A stretch of 64,000 nt of DNA from Lachnospiraceae bacterium (GCA_016287675.1 JAEFAR010000007.1:1-64000), one strand, 5' to 3'. Counted from the first letter of the stretch, positions 24,841 through 34,370 are shown. Numbers and translations are program-made. The notes: generated by a model not told the origin, from the sequence alone.

Positions 24841-27210
24841 ATGCTTATTACCGGAACCGTAAAGAAAATACTTACCCAAAAAGAAAACGACTGGGGCAGA
24901 TTCGAACTGGATTGTTCAGGCAACACCGTTCTTGCCGTCGGCATTGTAAGCGGTGCAGGCGTCGGAACGACTGTTACGCTTGATGGAAACGACGTAACGA
25001 ACCAATACGGCAGGCAGTTTGTGATCAAAAACGTTGTAAAAGTCGAAGCAGACAAGTTCGCCGGCGTTAAATCGTTTCTTGGAGATGGATATATAAAGGG
25101 AATCGGACCGGGAAAAGCTGAGAATATTATTGCGATGTTTGGTTCTGAGTCGGCGGATCTCTTTGACACAGAAGAAGGTCGTGAGATGCTGACACACGTA
25201 AAGGGCATCACGAGGTTGACGATCGGAAACGCCATGGAGTCGTATGAGGCGAATAAGAAATTCAAGCCTCTCATCGTTTTCCTCAATGGAATGGGTACGA
25301 AGGGACAGGTAATGGCAATCTTCGAAAAGTATGGAGAAAGAGCCATTAAAGTTCTTAAGGACAATCCCTACAGGCTTCAGATGGATCTCGACGGTTTTGG
25401 GTTCGTGAGAGCAGACACAATAGCAATGGCTGCAGGTATTAAACCCAATTCGCCATATAGAATTATGGCGGCGGTTAAATTCGAACTCGAAGAAGCTGCA
25501 TCCAAAGAAGGACATTGTTTTCTCACAGTGGATCAACTTCAGAACAGAGTGATCACGATGCTGGTTCCTGTTCCGAAATGCCAGGAAGTATCAGAGACGA
25601 TTTGTAGAAACGCTCTTGCAAAATGGCCCGATGCCAAGGAAAAGTTCATAAAAAATCACGAGCCTTCCGCAGCAACTGTTGATGCAATGTCAATAGCATG
25701 GGAAACAAGATGTCTGATCGAAGATACCTTTGCAGAAGCTCTGCAAAAGGCATTTGATAACGGTGACCTTGTGAATGACGAAGGTCGTATATACACGGCC
25801 AAGATGTACTCGATAGAGAATGAAATCGCAGAACACATTGGAAGGATGCTAAGTCAGCCGCCTTTAAGAAAGATTTCGGATTCTGATGTAGAGAGAGCGA
25901 TTGGCGTAATTCAAGCAAGAAAGAATGAAGAACTTAAGAGACAGGGGAAGGACTTTAGTTTTGAAATTACCGATGAACAGAAAGCCGCTATCATGATGGG
26001 AGCAAAGAGCAGGTTTGGAATTATCACCGGCGGCCCCGGTCGTGGCAAAACGACTATATGCGAAGCGATTTCGGAGGCGTTCCTTTCCGCAGGAACGACC
26101 TATGACAAAAGGGATATTCTCATGCTTGCATCTACCGGAAGAGCTGCTCAAAGAATTAAGGAATCAACAGGCTACAGCGCCATGACTGCTCATAGAGCAA
26201 TCCTTGAATCACAAAAGGGCCAGTTAAAACTTGAAGGAAAGCTTGTCATATGTGACGAATGGTCAATGGCAGATGTATATTTGATGATTTCCTTGTTAAA
26301 ATGCGTCGGAAGCTGTAATGTTATATTTATCGGTGATGTTGACCAGATTGCATCGGTCGGTCCGGGAAAAGTACTCAGGGATATGATTGCGTCGGAAGCT
26401 GTTCCTTGCGTTATGCTTAAGAAAGGACATAGAAACTCCGGTACCATTGCCCAGAACGCAGAGAAGATCAGGAACGGAAACAAACTTAAATATTTCACGT
26501 TTGATGACAGCTTCAAATACTTTGGATTCCACGAAGATGATAAAGACGGGCTATTAAACTCGTTAATCAACGACTATATAGCAAACGTTAAGAAATATGG
26601 TATAGCTGACGTAATGCTTTGTGTGGCTATGAAGGAAAGGGGCGTAACCTGTGTCTCAAAGCTCAATAACATGATCCAGAACAGAATGACGACGGGCAAA
26701 CCCGAAGCTGTGTACGGAGATAAAAAATTCCGTGTGGGCGACAGAGTTATGTTTACAAAGAACAATTACGACTTTGTCAGAATAACACCGGATATGAAAC
26801 AGACGCTTGGGTTATTTAACGGAGAAAGAGGAATCGTTTGCAAGATTCTTCCCGATCCCGAAAACGACTCCCAGAAAATGATTATTAAATGGGACGACGG
26901 AACAATCGGTGGACTTACGAAAAACACTGTGGTCGATCTTGTGCTTGCATATGCGACCACAATGCACAAATGCCAGGGATCTGAAGCAGCATGTGTAATG
27001 ATAGCAAATACTTATGCGGATTATATTCTCCTCCTAAGGTCGTTGTTTTACACTGCAGTGACAAGATCAAAAGGCGTTTGTTGTATATACGGCGAAGAAA
27101 AATTCCAGTATGGAAGATGGATGTCGGCCTTTGACGTCGCCATCGGAAAAACGGAAGACGTCGTAAGACAGACAATGCTTGCTGAAAGGATACGAAAAAA
27201 TGTTAGATGA
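24841..27210 (+). CDS. RecD2 helicase, paralogue B
   Basis: A 789-residue helicase with full RecD2 layout. It has an N-terminal OB-like barrel (1-70, MLITGTVKKILTQKENDWGR) and a helix-hairpin-helix around GYIKGIGPGKAENI. Walker A is TGGPGRGKTT near residue 400, Walker B is LVICDEWSMAD, then GDVDQIASVGPG, and the C-terminal SH3/UvrD_C part has TTMHKCQGSE and TAVTRSKG. RecD2 unwinds DNA 5'-3' and aids repair and fork restart. It is divergent from paralogue A and co-transcribed with the following membrane protein, which overlaps its stop codon. Confidence 0.95.
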   Translation: MLITGTVKKILTQKENDWGRFELDCSGNTVLAVGIVSGAGVGTTVTLDGNDVTNQYGRQFVIKNVVKVEADKFAGVKSFLGDGYIKGIGPGKAENIIAMFGSESADLFDTEEGREMLTHVKGITRLTIGNAMESYEANKKFKPLIVFLNGMGTKGQVMAIFEKYGERAIKVLKDNPYRLQMDLDGFGFVRADTIAMAAGIKPNSPYRIMAAVKFELEEAASKEGHCFLTVDQLQNRVITMLVPVPKCQEVSETICRNALAKWPDAKEKFIKNHEPSAATVDAMSIAWETRCLIEDTFAEALQKAFDNGDLVNDEGRIYTAKMYSIENEIAEHIGRMLSQPPLRKISDSDVERAIGVIQARKNEELKRQGKDFSFEITDEQKAAIMMGAKSRFGIITGGPGRGKTTICEAISEAFLSAGTTYDKRDILMLASTGRAAQRIKESTGYSAMTAHRAILESQKGQLKLEGKLVICDEWSMADVYLMISLLKCVGSCNVIFIGDVDQIASVGPGKVLRDMIASEAVPCVMLKKGHRNSGTIAQNAEKIRNGNKLKYFTFDDSFKYFGFHEDDKDGLLNSLINDYIANVKKYGIADVMLCVAMKERGVTCVSKLNNMIQNRMTTGKPEAVYGDKKFRVGDRVMFTKNNYDFVRITPDMKQTLGLFNGERGIVCKILPDPENDSQKMIIKWDDGTIGGLTKNTVVDLVLAYATTMHKCQGSEAACVMIANTYADYILLLRSLFYTAVTRSKGVCCIYGEEKFQYGRWMSAFDVAIGKTEDVVRQTMLAERIRKNVR

Positions 27211-28102
27211 AAACAAAAATGCAAAGCAGATGGCTATGCAGAAGCTTGAATTTTTCCATGCGTTGGAAGATGCAACGAGAGTACAGGACACGGAGAGGAA
27301 AGTCAGAACGACGTTTGCAAACCCCATGTGCATCTTTATTTATCTGGGCGTGGGCATAAGTTTCTGGGCAATCACTCATGACCTCGCATATTATTTCCCT
27401 GCTTACAGAGATGTACCGGCACCGTTTATTGTTGCTGCTGCCACATTTTTAGCCGCTTTACCTCCTCTGGTTTGGGTGAAAATCTTGAATATAAGAACTA
27501 GGGAACTGTATTACGACCTTGTTAAAAGTGCAGTAAATGTAGACATTGAGTTGAAGGATGAAGCTATAAAATATCTGGAACTGAATTCAGAGAGTATTGA
27601 CCGCTGGGCGGAGATATACACAGGTGTAACGCTCAGTAAAGCTGTTAGTCAGGAAAAGAAAGAAGACGTGGAAATTCCGGATGAGAGCGTTTTCATTCAT
27701 GAGGCCAACGATGTACAGGAAGCAATTGACATCGTAAAAGGTATTAAAAAGGGAAAAATCAGAATGTGGGAATATTTCCCGGCAATCATCTCTACCGGAA
27801 ACCAGGACGTAAAAGCCGCATCTATAACGTTCAATGACTCTGTCAAAATGTATATATTAAATGCAGAGTGGATGAAGGAGTTCAAAGAACTGTGCGAAGC
27901 CATTCTTTCACTGGAGTCGTTAGACAGTGTCTTCGATTATCCGGAGCAGAGGATCCTTCAGTCGAGCATGACAATCTTTGCGAATATGGCGCCCCTTGCT
28001 ATTCCTGAGAGAAACGTTTATAGGGAGATCCTTGACAAATTCTTCGAGGGAGAAGAGGACGCGGACACTGCTGAAGTCATTGCTGAAAGTCGTGAGAAAT
28101 AA
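27200..28102 (+). CDS. Hypothetical two-TM membrane protein
   Basis: A 300-residue protein starting at ATG 27200 (GAAAGGA nine bases upstream), overlapping the RecD2 stop by 11 bases. An upstream start at 27179 lies deeper inside the helicase gene and is less likely. Two TM helices lie near residues 44-60 and 74-94, with a large cytoplasmic C-terminal domain of about 190 residues, helical and acidic. Family not recognised. Coupling to a helicase gene may be for expression only. Confidence 0.6.
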   Translation: MLDENKNAKQMAMQKLEFFHALEDATRVQDTERKVRTTFANPMCIFIYLGVGISFWAITHDLAYYFPAYRDVPAPFIVAAATFLAALPPLVWVKILNIRTRELYYDLVKSAVNVDIELKDEAIKYLELNSESIDRWAEIYTGVTLSKAVSQEKKEDVEIPDESVFIHEANDVQEAIDIVKGIKKGKIRMWEYFPAIISTGNQDVKAASITFNDSVKMYILNAEWMKEFKELCEAILSLESLDSVFDYPEQRILQSSMTIFANMAPLAIPERNVYREILDKFFEGEEDADTAEVIAESREK

Positions 28103-28169
28103 TGTTTTGGCAAAGCGGAATTTTGAGGCTTTGGAGTTCTATATCCATGATTCAAGAAGGGCAATAATA

Positions 28170-29627
28170 TTGACGACATTCATAAAGAAAAAACAAGATA
28201 AAGCGCTGTACATACGACACCTCGTATTTACGACTCTATTAATAGTCGTAATGGCAGGCGTTTTATTTGGCTGCGGGGAAAAGCAGGAAGGAGTGCCATC
28301 GACAGTTGATATAACTCCAACCAGAGCTGTAGGGACACCTAAAACACAGATAACTCTGACGAATAGACCGGCGAAGACTTCAACGCCTACGCCAACGAAG
28401 AAAACAACACCGACAGTCGTGCCTACGGAAGGACCGGAAGTCGTGAGTGGAATGGAAACACCATTCCCGTCATTTTCTCCTGTGAATCCTATTACACCTG
28501 TGCCCCCGGAAGTGCCTACGTTAACTCCAACGCCGACGTGTTCACCCACACCAATGCCTACCGGTACTCCGACTCCAACAGCAACCAATACCCCGACCAA
28601 TACACCCAGTCCTAAGCCGACAAAAACTCCGACACTGACTCCGACGTTTACCCCAACTCCTGTCCCGCTCGAAGTTCTTGAAAAAGGTGCCACTGTCTGG
28701 TTAAACAGATCAACATCTTATTACGATAAGAAAGACGACAAGTATTTATATGCGGGGACTGCATCCAAAGATAGCGATGCTCGTATCATAAATACAGAGA
28801 ATTATCCGTATGTAAACTGCGTTATAAATAATAAGAAAGTCGTATTCCTTTACTGGCCGGATCTGTCATACACGGCGTTAGCGCCGACACCTACATTTAC
28901 ACCGACACCAAAATTCACGCCAACGCCTGGCGTGAAAGTTCCCACTCCGACACCACATACTCCCGAACATGACTATGAGTCGTACAAGACGGAATTCGAG
29001 ATACCGCCGTCGTTGCCTAAGGTGCCGAAGCTCAATGATGCCGAGGCGACTATCAACAGGGATATAAACTACCTGGAGTCGGAAGATGCTGTTTACGAAT
29101 ACGACATATATACGTACCCTGATGGTTCCATAAAGGAAGAATTTCAGTGGCTTGATAAGAGAAATAAGGATCATTCTGTGGAAATTCATTATGCGAACGG
29201 AATACAGATGTTATATTGGAACCAAAACCCGTCAATATACCGACTTATATTGAAAGATGGTGTAACAATTGACGTGAACGCAACAGGGACCTATCCGACA
29301 GAAGTCTGGTTCGACACGGCAGGAAAGAAGATGTATGACATAAGTTACCGCAAAGTTGATTACGCATCGTCAAGGTCGGATGCCAGATATGTCTTTAATC
29401 ATCTTGAGAAAAGAATAAAGGATTACACGACATCATCATCCGGGGAAAGATACACTTTATTTGTTGATAAAAATCTAAATGTCGTAAGTGGTTTTGAAGG
29501 CTTCAAATTTGCTTATGAGCCGGGAAAAGTCGAATGGAGCAATGAATGGAGCATCTATTATTTCAACGCGCGGATGGCAGATGGAAGGAACTTGCCGTTC
29601 TTTAAGGATCTGAAAACATATTATTGA
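28170..29627 (+). CDS. Surface lipoprotein with Pro-Thr linkers
   Basis: About 485 residues if translation starts at TTG 28170, which has AAGAAGG nine bases upstream; no better ATG exists in frame ahead of the signal peptide. The signal peptide ends in a lipobox, LFGC with Cys35, so the protein should be lipid-anchored outside. Two Pro-Thr linkers (about residues 75-165 and 235-265) flank an SH3-like or beta domain (GATVWLNRSTSYYDKKDD). The last 210 residues are beta-rich with YDG/YPDG turns. Such linkers are typical of Lachnospiraceae surface proteins. Its role could be adhesion or cell-wall spacing. Confidence 0.7.
   Translation: MTTFIKKKQDKALYIRHLVFTTLLIVVMAGVLFGCGEKQEGVPSTVDITPTRAVGTPKTQITLTNRPAKTSTPTPTKKTTPTVVPTEGPEVVSGMETPFPSFSPVNPITPVPPEVPTLTPTPTCSPTPMPTGTPTPTATNTPTNTPSPKPTKTPTLTPTFTPTPVPLEVLEKGATVWLNRSTSYYDKKDDKYLYAGTASKDSDARIINTENYPYVNCVINNKKVVFLYWPDLSYTALAPTPTFTPTPKFTPTPGVKVPTPTPHTPEHDYESYKTEFEIPPSLPKVPKLNDAEATINRDINYLESEDAVYEYDIYTYPDGSIKEEFQWLDKRNKDHSVEIHYANGIQMLYWNQNPSIYRLILKDGVTIDVNATGTYPTEVWFDTAGKKMYDISYRKVDYASSRSDARYVFNHLEKRIKDYTTSSSGERYTLFVDKNLNVVSGFEGFKFAYEPGKVEWSNEWSIYYFNARMADGRNLPFFKDLKTYY
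28380..28670 (+). repeat. Pro-Thr codon repeat tract
   Basis: Imperfect tandem ACNCCNACN units encoding TPTP linkers inside the lipoprotein gene. A shorter tract lies at 28885-28965. Open minus-strand frames here are shadows of the repeat. Confidence 0.8.
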
Positions 29628-29663
29628 GTAACAGACTAAAATACGTAATTTTTTTTAAAAGAA

Positions 29664-29730
29664 CATAATTTTTTATACTGCTTTTATCAACTATGAAAGG
29701 GAGGACTTAATAAATATGCCTCCCTTTTTT
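29664..29730 (+). promoter_or_regulatory. BRO leader, copy 2
   Basis: CATAAT (29664-29669), then arms AAGGGAGG (29697-29704) and CCTCCCTT (29719-29726) followed by TTTTT, upstream of AAAGGAGGA. Near-identical to the leader at 3713-3771. Confidence 0.6.
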
Positions 29731-29757
29731 TATGTTCAAAAAAGGAGGAAAAAAATT

Positions 29758-30474
29758 ATGAACACAAAAAACACTGTAGCAACTAAGGGTAACGGTCTTG
29801 ACCGCTCGATTTTTGCAACCAAGTTCGAACTCTTTAACAAAGAAGGTCTTGGCAGCGTAAGAACGCTTGCAAAAAGCGACGGGACCATTTGGTTTGTCGG
29901 AAAAGATGTATGCGATATCTTGGAAATCAAAAACTCAGGTAACGCATATACAAGGCTGTTGGACACTGAAAAGGCCATCATCCATTCAACGGATGATGGG
30001 GGTAACAACACGTCGAAAGTGCATTCTGTGCACTTTGTAGTTGTTTCGGAATCCGGACTTTACACCTTGGTTATGGGTTCCCGTAAGCCTCAGGCTTTGC
30101 CCTTCCAGCGTTGGGTAACACAGGAAGTTCTGCCCTCTATCCGTAAGAATGGTGGATACATATGGGGACAGGAAGCTCTTGCTCCTGATAAGGCCGAGGA
30201 ATTAGCCCGGCAGGTGAGAAAACTTGCGGCTGAAAACGGAGCTTTGACCGACTATGCGGAGCTTAGAGAGCAGATGTGGGACACCCTTTATGCTGACAAT
30301 GTAAAGCTGATCCAGCAGGTTAAGGATTTGAAGGATCAGCTTAATGGCATCGATTCTGTTGCTTCGACTAACAACCGGACGACTGATAACGACGTCGTGT
30401 TTGTTGATTCTTCCGGCTTGGTTTACAGTAGCGCAAACGACGCTCTTAAAGCTGTAGAGGGCAACCGACGTTAG
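29758..30474 (+). CDS. BRO-N family antirepressor-like protein, copy 2
   Basis: A 238-residue paralogue of the protein at 3802. The first 45 residues and the last 105 are nearly the same as copy 1. Residues about 45-120 are strongly diverged (DILEIKNSGNAYTRLL here, CLGINQAPRAYMRLK in copy 1), as is the SESGLYTLVMGSRK segment. The BRO-N core is the DNA-binding part. The start is ATG 29758 with AAAGGAGGA. The gene sits between a lipoprotein gene and a Rad50-like ATPase. The two copies and shared leaders imply a duplication followed by core replacement or rapid change. Confidence 0.85.
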   Translation: MNTKNTVATKGNGLDRSIFATKFELFNKEGLGSVRTLAKSDGTIWFVGKDVCDILEIKNSGNAYTRLLDTEKAIIHSTDDGGNNTSKVHSVHFVVVSESGLYTLVMGSRKPQALPFQRWVTQEVLPSIRKNGGYIWGQEALAPDKAEELARQVRKLAAENGALTDYAELREQMWDTLYADNVKLIQQVKDLKDQLNGIDSVASTNNRTTDNDVVFVDSSGLVYSSANDALKAVEGNRR

Positions 30475-30555
30475 GAAACAAAAAAAACAAACCCCAAAAG
30501 GGGAACAGGCTGTGAAAGGCAGCCTTTCCCCTTCGGGGGATAAAAGAAGGCAAAA

Positions 30556-30708
30556 ATGAGCAAACAGTGGATCACCACCTGTGGTGGAAATGGATACTGG
30601 AGACTCTCGTTGAACGGAATCACGATTACTTGTGACGATTCTGAACTCAACGATGCAATCGACGAGCTTAATGCAATAGTCGAAGAAAGGGCACAAAATG
30701 AGAATTAA
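30556..30708 (+). CDS. Small protein coupled to the Rad50-like ATPase
   Basis: A 50-residue protein, ATG 30556 with AGAAGGC upstream. It is beta-rich at the start (CGGNGYWRLSLNGITITCDD) and helical and acidic at the end. Its stop overlaps the start of the ATPase gene by 11 bases, so translation is coupled. Hairpins in 30490-30540 (CCCC/GGGG arms) may separate it from the BRO transcript. Function unknown. Confidence 0.5.
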   Translation: MSKQWITTCGGNGYWRLSLNGITITCDDSELNDAIDELNAIVEERAQNEN

Positions 30709-32608
30709 AAGTATTATCATGGAAAACTTTATGGGTTTTTCAGGGAAGAAATCAATCAATCTGGGAGATGATGTCATCGTTGCTCTTGTAGCTGCCAATG
30801 GCTCCGGAAAGACGAGCTTGTTACAGGCGTTAAGATATGGTCTTACCGGTGAAGAGCCCGCGAAGGACATTATAAATGCTGCAGCAGATACCTGTTCAGT
30901 GACACTTGAGTTACTTGACGACGAAGGCGACATTACGACCGTTACAAGGATCAAGTCCCGCCAGTGTGGGAACAAGTTCCAGATAAACGGAAAGACGTCT
31001 ACGCTTAAAGCTCTGAACGACCAGATTGAAAGGCTGGCCGGCGCACGACTTGAGTCTCTTAAGATCATGTCAAGTCGTGAAGTTGTAGAAGCGTTAACGC
31101 CTACGGAATTTGGTAAGTTCCTGCTTAGCTATGTAAATAAGCAGATGACCTTGGAAGACATTAGGTCAACTGTTGCGTTAACTGACGACGCCAAGGCAAT
31201 TCTGGAAGGCATGGTCCCTGAAGCTGGAATCTCCGTAAAAGGAATCGAAAAACTTCACGACGTTTGCTTTGACAGGCGACGTGCACAAAAAAATCTTCTT
31301 CAGACAAAGAAAGGCGTGCTCGCAGGAATGATGCCTACAGGCGGGTTTGTTCCATACGAGGGAAAACCTATGAATGAGCTGGAAGAGGAACTGAAGGCCA
31401 TCCATGAAGCTGATGCCAAAAGAAAGAATTATGCTTCTCAGAAAGCGGCTCACGACGCTGCGGTAAATGCTTATAATAACGAAGTTAAGGCGTTTAACCA
31501 GGCAGTGGAGAGTGCAAAGAAGTACAATGCAAATCTCCAGAGCATTATGACAGAGATTGAGGCAAACAAAGCGTCTGAACCTGACTACGGATTAAGAGAC
31601 AAGCTTAACAACGAAATCCGCGACTTAAAGTCGTCCCTTAAAAATCTGACAGAGGCGAAGATAAGCCAGGAAATGTCCGTTAAACAGATGAGAAGTCTGC
31701 TTGATGCCATTGAAAGTAATGTTTGCCCGATTCATAAGGATATCATCTGTAAGACTGATAAGTCGGCTTACAAGACATCGACTGCGAATGCCATAAGCGA
31801 CGCTGAAGCAGGAATCAAAAAGCTGGAGGCAGAGATTAAGGGTGTCGAGAAGAAGATTGCTCTTAATGAACAGAAAGTCGTAGAATTTGGTGAAAACGAG
31901 TCAAAGTGGAAGATATATCAGAACACTTTACGGCAGAAGGCCCAGCTTGAAAAGAGTCGTCCGATTATCCCTGAGCGTCCGGTAAAGCCTACACTCGAAG
32001 AAGTGAAAGAACCTGATTCTACAGAATTTGGTTCGCTCAGATCAGAGAGAGAAGTTATGGCTGATATACAGAGACTTAACGCTGAAGCTGATAACAAAAA
32101 AAAGCAGGAGGAGTGCGAGAAGGTTAAGGAAGAGATTGCAGCTCTTGAAAAGGAGATTGCAGCTCTCGATTTGCTTGTATCTGTATCCGGCGACAAGGGT
32201 GAAATCAAAAATGCTTTGATATCCCTGTTTGTTACCGCATTGGAGACAGCTTGTAACGAGGAGACGCAAAAATTCAAAAAGGGTTCATGCTTCAAATTCC
32301 TTGTGAACGACGGCGTGTATATCTTCTTTGATCCCGGCACCGGCGAACCTTTACCGTACCAGAATCTCTCGTCCGGAGAAAAGGCATATGCTACACTTTC
32401 AATCATGCATATGTTAAATCAGCTCACATCGTCAAGGATCATGTTCTTGGATGAGATGAGTGTTATGGATGCAGAGAATTTTGCTGTTACGATAGGATTT
32501 GCCAAGGACGTTGAGGATGATTATGATCACATCCTGATTGCGGGTGCGAATCATGATGATACTCTTGACATTTTGAAAGAAGAGGGCATTCACAACGTTT
32601 TTAATTAA
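30698..32608 (+). CDS. SMC/Rad50-like ATPase
   Basis: A 636-residue ABC-type ATPase of the RecF/SbcC/Rad50 group. The N-terminal head begins MRIKSIIMENFMGFSGKK with Walker A ANGSGKTS (33-40). About 300 residues of coiled coil follow, with CPIHKDIIC near the middle resembling a short zinc-hook-like cysteine pair. The C-terminal head has LSSGEKAYA (near 557) and Walker B IMFLDEMS (near 581). It is smaller than SbcC (about 1000 residues). No SbcD nuclease gene is adjacent. It likely tethers or remodels DNA ends or links to a host nuclease. Confidence 0.85.
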   Translation: MRIKSIIMENFMGFSGKKSINLGDDVIVALVAANGSGKTSLLQALRYGLTGEEPAKDIINAAADTCSVTLELLDDEGDITTVTRIKSRQCGNKFQINGKTSTLKALNDQIERLAGARLESLKIMSSREVVEALTPTEFGKFLLSYVNKQMTLEDIRSTVALTDDAKAILEGMVPEAGISVKGIEKLHDVCFDRRRAQKNLLQTKKGVLAGMMPTGGFVPYEGKPMNELEEELKAIHEADAKRKNYASQKAAHDAAVNAYNNEVKAFNQAVESAKKYNANLQSIMTEIEANKASEPDYGLRDKLNNEIRDLKSSLKNLTEAKISQEMSVKQMRSLLDAIESNVCPIHKDIICKTDKSAYKTSTANAISDAEAGIKKLEAEIKGVEKKIALNEQKVVEFGENESKWKIYQNTLRQKAQLEKSRPIIPERPVKPTLEEVKEPDSTEFGSLRSEREVMADIQRLNAEADNKKKQEECEKVKEEIAALEKEIAALDLLVSVSGDKGEIKNALISLFVTALETACNEETQKFKKGSCFKFLVNDGVYIFFDPGTGEPLPYQNLSSGEKAYATLSIMHMLNQLTSSRIMFLDEMSVMDAENFAVTIGFAKDVEDDYDHILIAGANHDDTLDILKEEGIHNVFN

Positions 32609-32618
32609 CATTAACTAA

Positions 32619-32647
32619 AGAGGTCGTTACGCGACCTCTGTTTTTTT
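32619..32647 (+). terminator. Terminator after the Rad50-like gene
   Basis: AGAGGTCG (32619-32626) and CGACCTCT (32632-32639), then seven T. Confidence 0.9.
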
Positions 32648-32894
32648 GGGGACAAATTTCTACACATTTGCGCTTTGTTTCGGATAAATTATAAATTATA
32701 GAAATCCAGATATTTATAAATCCTTCTTTATTTCCTTGCGACAGCGTGTTATAATGAGTTGTCATAATAGTGCGCCTGATATTTTAATGGCACTATATAA
32801 TCATGGCTTGATTACAAAAAAACGCGATTTTTTTTTACACGCGTCGTTTTCCTCCATACTTTCCATAAAATAAGGAAAAAAGGAGGAGAACATA
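32648..32894 (+). other. AT-rich promoter region upstream of the sigma-like operon
   Basis: About 250 bases with several promoter-like hexamers (TATAAT near 32750, CATAAT near 32763) and a T-rich block with ACGCG/CGCGT arms before a GGAGG. A 39-codon frame from about 32755 lacks a ribosome site and is not called. It looks like a regulated intergenic region. Confidence 0.4.
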
Positions 32895-33110
32895 ATGAAT
32901 ACGAAAACAAAAAATCCTCCTGTTGCATTGATCGGCAACGACTGCGTGAGGACATTTGACACTGCTTATAAAACCGGTGAAGTCACCGATTTTGATGAAG
33001 CGTGCCGAACCTTAACAGCCATTGCAACAGTAAAGCAACATCCGAAACTTCTGGATGCGTGCTTCAATGTACAACAGGGAGGTAAACATGAAAAATCGCA
33101 GGTGGAATGA
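32895..33110 (+). CDS. Small protein upstream of the sigma-like gene
   Basis: A 71-residue soluble protein with a strong AAAGGAGGAG site. It overlaps the start of the sigma-like gene by 23 bases, implying coupled translation and related roles. Small genes in this position can encode anti-sigma or assembly factors, but no such motif is visible. Family unknown. Confidence 0.55.
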   Translation: MNTKTKNPPVALIGNDCVRTFDTAYKTGEVTDFDEACRTLTAIATVKQHPKLLDACFNVQQGGKHEKSQVE

Positions 33111-34359
33111 GGACGAAGATTACGACTATGGTGATGGTGACTATAGCCGGTACGAAAAACCCGAGTACTGTGACGCGGACGAATCGGACTTTAATAAAAG
33201 TTACGACGATATCGCTCCTGTCGGAAATCAGGTTGATGTAAACGAATTCAAGTATACAGACGTTTCTATCGATTTAGATTTTTCGAATGTATCGAACCGA
33301 GACCTTGCACAAGTTATCAGCGCGATGCATAACAAAGATTGCGGGTATGATGCAAAAGAAAGAGCAAAGTGGCCCATTGAAAGAATTCAGGCTTTTTACA
33401 AGGAAACCATGGCGCGCGGTGGCTTCGATAACGATGAAGCATGGGAAAAGTGGTCAGACTTTATACTCAGGTTCTTACATAATCTAATTATAGCAGTTGC
33501 TATAAAATTCAACAGATTTAGAGGGCAGGGGTTCGAAGACGTTCTTCAAAATGCACGAGCAAGCATTTGTTTAAATCTGCGAAAATACGATCCTTGCTTT
33601 ACGAAGAAACGTGACGATGGAACAATAATAAATGGTATTGTCCCTTCAACCTTCTTTATGCCTTCGATTAAAAGTGTTATCGTAGGTTCTTTTGGACCTG
33701 AAATGAACCAGTATTATAGCTCCATGTGGCGACGTGTTGAAAGGTTTGCAATAGACGAGCTTGGATATCAGGAACTCAACGAGAAGATCCCCATTGACAA
33801 GCTTTGCCTATGCCGAGACAAAAATGGTCGGCCTTATTCTTCCACACAGATCAATAACATGTTTGATGCCAAGAAGTATGGGGATGCAGTTTCCTATGAG
33901 AAATGCGAGGAAGATGGAGTGCAATTTGTTGCACCTCAGCATTCCGAGGACGAGGGCGAACTTTTAAAGATTCTCGATAGAGTGTTAAGCCCGATTGAGT
34001 ATTATATTGTTGAGCAACTGTGTATGCAGCCGAAATCCGCAGGTGTGACCACCATGGATGTTCTTAAATGTCTGAATTCACCTGAAGCGAGGAAGTACTT
34101 CGGCCGTCCGGAAAGGGGTTCGGCTCTCACGCAATACAAGCTGCAACAAATGCTTGAACATGCGATCGCAAAGATTGAATCTGATCGTGAATTTAGAGAG
34201 TTATATCCTCATGAATGTCAGGCTCTCATTAGACGGGTCTCGAACGAATTTACAAATGGCGTGGATATTAAACCCAGCTATGTTGCGCCATTAAGCGATG
34301 AAGACTTCGAAGAGAATTTTTTCGGTGACTATGATGAGGAAGATGGAAAAAGCAAATAA
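33088..34359 (+). CDS. Divergent sigma-70-like protein
   Basis: A 423-residue protein starting at ATG 33088 (GGGAGG seven bases upstream). After an acidic, disordered N-terminus (1-60), residues about 135-200 contain FRGQGFEDVLQNARASICLN and later KYDPCF and STFFMPSIKS, which match the region 2 layout of sigma-70 factors (core binding and -10 recognition). The C-terminal part holds helical segments that could be region 4-like. It may direct RNA polymerase to element promoters, and many genes here have unusual T-rich/CATAAT promoters. The match is partial, so another helical DNA-binding role is possible. Confidence 0.55.
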   Translation: MKNRRWNEDEDYDYGDGDYSRYEKPEYCDADESDFNKSYDDIAPVGNQVDVNEFKYTDVSIDLDFSNVSNRDLAQVISAMHNKDCGYDAKERAKWPIERIQAFYKETMARGGFDNDEAWEKWSDFILRFLHNLIIAVAIKFNRFRGQGFEDVLQNARASICLNLRKYDPCFTKKRDDGTIINGIVPSTFFMPSIKSVIVGSFGPEMNQYYSSMWRRVERFAIDELGYQELNEKIPIDKLCLCRDKNGRPYSSTQINNMFDAKKYGDAVSYEKCEEDGVQFVAPQHSEDEGELLKILDRVLSPIEYYIVEQLCMQPKSAGVTTMDVLKCLNSPEARKYFGRPERGSALTQYKLQQMLEHAIAKIESDREFRELYPHECQALIRRVSNEFTNGVDIKPSYVAPLSDEDFEENFFGDYDEEDGKSK

Positions 34360-34370
34360 CAAAACAAATG

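Noticed and set aside
27978-28169. N-terminal extension of the lipoprotein
   Set aside because: It lies inside the previous gene. The signal peptide fits only a start near 28170.
28380-28670. Possible CRISPR array from regular short repeats
   Set aside because: The units are about 9-12 bases, in frame, encode a Pro-Thr linker and have no unique spacers.
28139-28693. Minus-strand frame rich in Gly-Val repeats
   Set aside because: It is the reverse reading of the Pro-Thr codon repeats, with no ribosome site.
32755-32874. 39-codon ORF in the sigma-like promoter region
   Set aside because: No ribosome site; the sequence is AT-rich promoter DNA.
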